NCBI GenBank assembly: GCA_035938215.1
Contig: DASZHC010000271.1
Coordinates: forward strand, 1 to 6,537
Origin: DASZHC01 sp035938215
Lineage (GTDB): Bacteria > Verrucomicrobiota > Verrucomicrobiia > Chthoniobacterales > JAFAMB01
Reading direction: 5' to 3'
DNA: 6,537 nucleotides
The position numbers were made by a program, and so were the translations under genes. The notes under the pieces are model-generated. The model was not told where the DNA came from, ran no database searches, and was given only the letters and a program-made list of their open reading frames with translations. Positions within the stretch are counted from its first letter, which is position 1. Each line of letters opens with the position of its first letter. This document shows positions 5,939-6,537 of this stretch, in pieces.

Positions 5939-5962
5939 CCTTTAAAGCCATCTCGCTCGATT

Positions 5963-6537
5963 ATGTTTCGATCCAAGATTATACCGATAGAAAAGATCGG
6001 CGAACTGATCGCCGATGACGCTGTTGTTACCGTTAGTTCCTCAAGCGGGTTAGGGTGCCCGGATGCCTCGCTACGATCAATCGGAAAATATTTCCTTGAG
6101 AAAGGCAAACCGCGCGGGATCACAGCCATCCACCCGATCGCCGCCGGCGACATGTACGGCATTCCGGGGGTGGATCACATAGCCCACCCCGGCCTTTTGA
6201 AAAGGGTCATTGCAGGCTCTTTCCCAAGCGGTCCCTCCAACATGCCGAGCCCCAAGATCTGGCAAATGATCATCGATAACCAGATCGAGGCTTATAACGT
6301 TCCCAGCGGCATCCTTTTCCACATGCACCGCGAATCGGCTGCCGGCCGTCCCGGCGTTCTGACCAAAGTGGGCATGGACACCTTTGTGGATCCGCGCCGG
6401 CAGGGCGCTCGGATGAATCAATGCACAACTAAGGAAATTGTTCGGCTCGTTAACTTAGAAGGCGACGAATGGTTGTTTTTCCCTTCGATTCCGCCAGATG
6501 TTGCGATCGTTCGGGCCACGACCTCCGATGAACGCGG
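5963..6537 (+). CDS. Acyl-CoA:acetate/3-ketoacid CoA transferase, YdiF/propionate CoA-transferase type (5' part only)
   Basis: The first 191 residues are present and the frame stays open to the window edge; the family usually has about 510-540 residues. Enzymes of this type move CoA between short-chain acids through a glutamyl-CoA intermediate. The catalytic glutamate is in the C-terminal half, outside the window. Recognisable blocks are GLGCPDASLRSIGKYFLEKG (29-48), HPIAAGDMYGIPGVDHIAHP (57-76), LLKRVIAGSF (78-87), IEAYNVPSG (108-116), AAGRPGVLTKVGMDTFVDPR (126-145) and DVAIVRATTSDERG at the edge, all typical of the fused alpha-beta family I transferases. The ATG is 24 nt after the GMC gene's stop, so co-transcription is likely, but no clear Shine-Dalgarno sequence precedes it. 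Its place in a sugar-oxidation cluster is unexplained: it may handle an acid product further down the pathway or be unrelated. Confidence 0.88.
   Translation, partial: MFRSKIIPIEKIGELIADDAVVTVSSSSGLGCPDASLRSIGKYFLEKGKPRGITAIHPIAAGDMYGIPGVDHIAHPGLLKRVIAGSFPSGPSNMPSPKIWQMIIDNQIEAYNVPSGILFHMHRESAAGRPGVLTKVGMDTFVDPRRQGARMNQCTTKEIVRLVNLEGDEWLFFPSIPPDVAIVRATTSDER

Noticed and set aside
6077..6421. 114-codon antisense frame opposite the CoA-transferase gene
   Set aside because: The + strand frame carries conserved CoA-transferase blocks throughout; the antisense frame mirrors that coding sequence.

Overview
The window is a bacterial sugar-utilisation cluster with every supported gene on the + strand. 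In order it holds: the 3' end of a Gfo/Idh/MocA oxidoreductase resembling 1,5-anhydro-D-fructose reductase (1-543); a 322-bp intergenic stretch with one doubtful small ORF and a near-perfect 18-bp palindrome; a secreted sugar-binding protein of the GtsA (glucose/mannose) type (866-2134); a 231-bp intercistronic spacer with hairpins; two CUT1 sugar permeases (2366-3448 and 3451-4317); an FAD-dependent GMC oxidoreductase of the pyranose-oxidase/glycoside-oxidase kind (4340-5938); and the 5' part of a YdiF/propionate-type acyl-CoA transferase (5963 to the window end). Nothing supported lies on the - strand, and I see no rRNA, tRNA, CRISPR array or insertion sequence.

The organism is probably a Gram-negative, soil-type heterotroph. 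The binding protein carries a Sec signal peptide without a lipobox, which fits a soluble periplasmic protein. Base composition looks moderate in GC and codon use is mixed. The reductase resembles rhizobial anhydrofructose reductases from memory, but comparable clusters could occur in Acidobacteriota or Verrucomicrobiota, so I do not assign a phylum. Several genes lack an obvious Shine-Dalgarno sequence. Only 3451 and the doubtful ORF at 587 have a strong one.

A working model: the binding protein captures a pyranose in the periplasm and the two permeases import it, with an ATPase that must be encoded elsewhere. The cytosolic GMC flavoenzyme oxidises a ring hydroxyl to a keto-sugar, and the Gfo/Idh/MocA enzyme reduces a keto-anhydrosugar with NAD(P)H. 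Pyranose 2-oxidases can turn 1,5-anhydroglucitol into 1,5-anhydrofructose, the substrate of the reductase this gene resembles. The cluster could therefore serve 1,5-anhydroglucitol/anhydrofructose catabolism. That link is inference. The CoA transferase does not fit obviously and may serve a downstream acid or a separate pathway.

Candidate regulatory structure is concentrated in two places: the spacer before the binding protein (18-bp palindrome at 816-833, 12-bp direct repeats about 20 bp apart at 617-648) and the spacer between binding protein and permeases (a 12-bp-stem hairpin at 2298-2335). No convincing sigma-70 promoter or rho-independent terminator was found.
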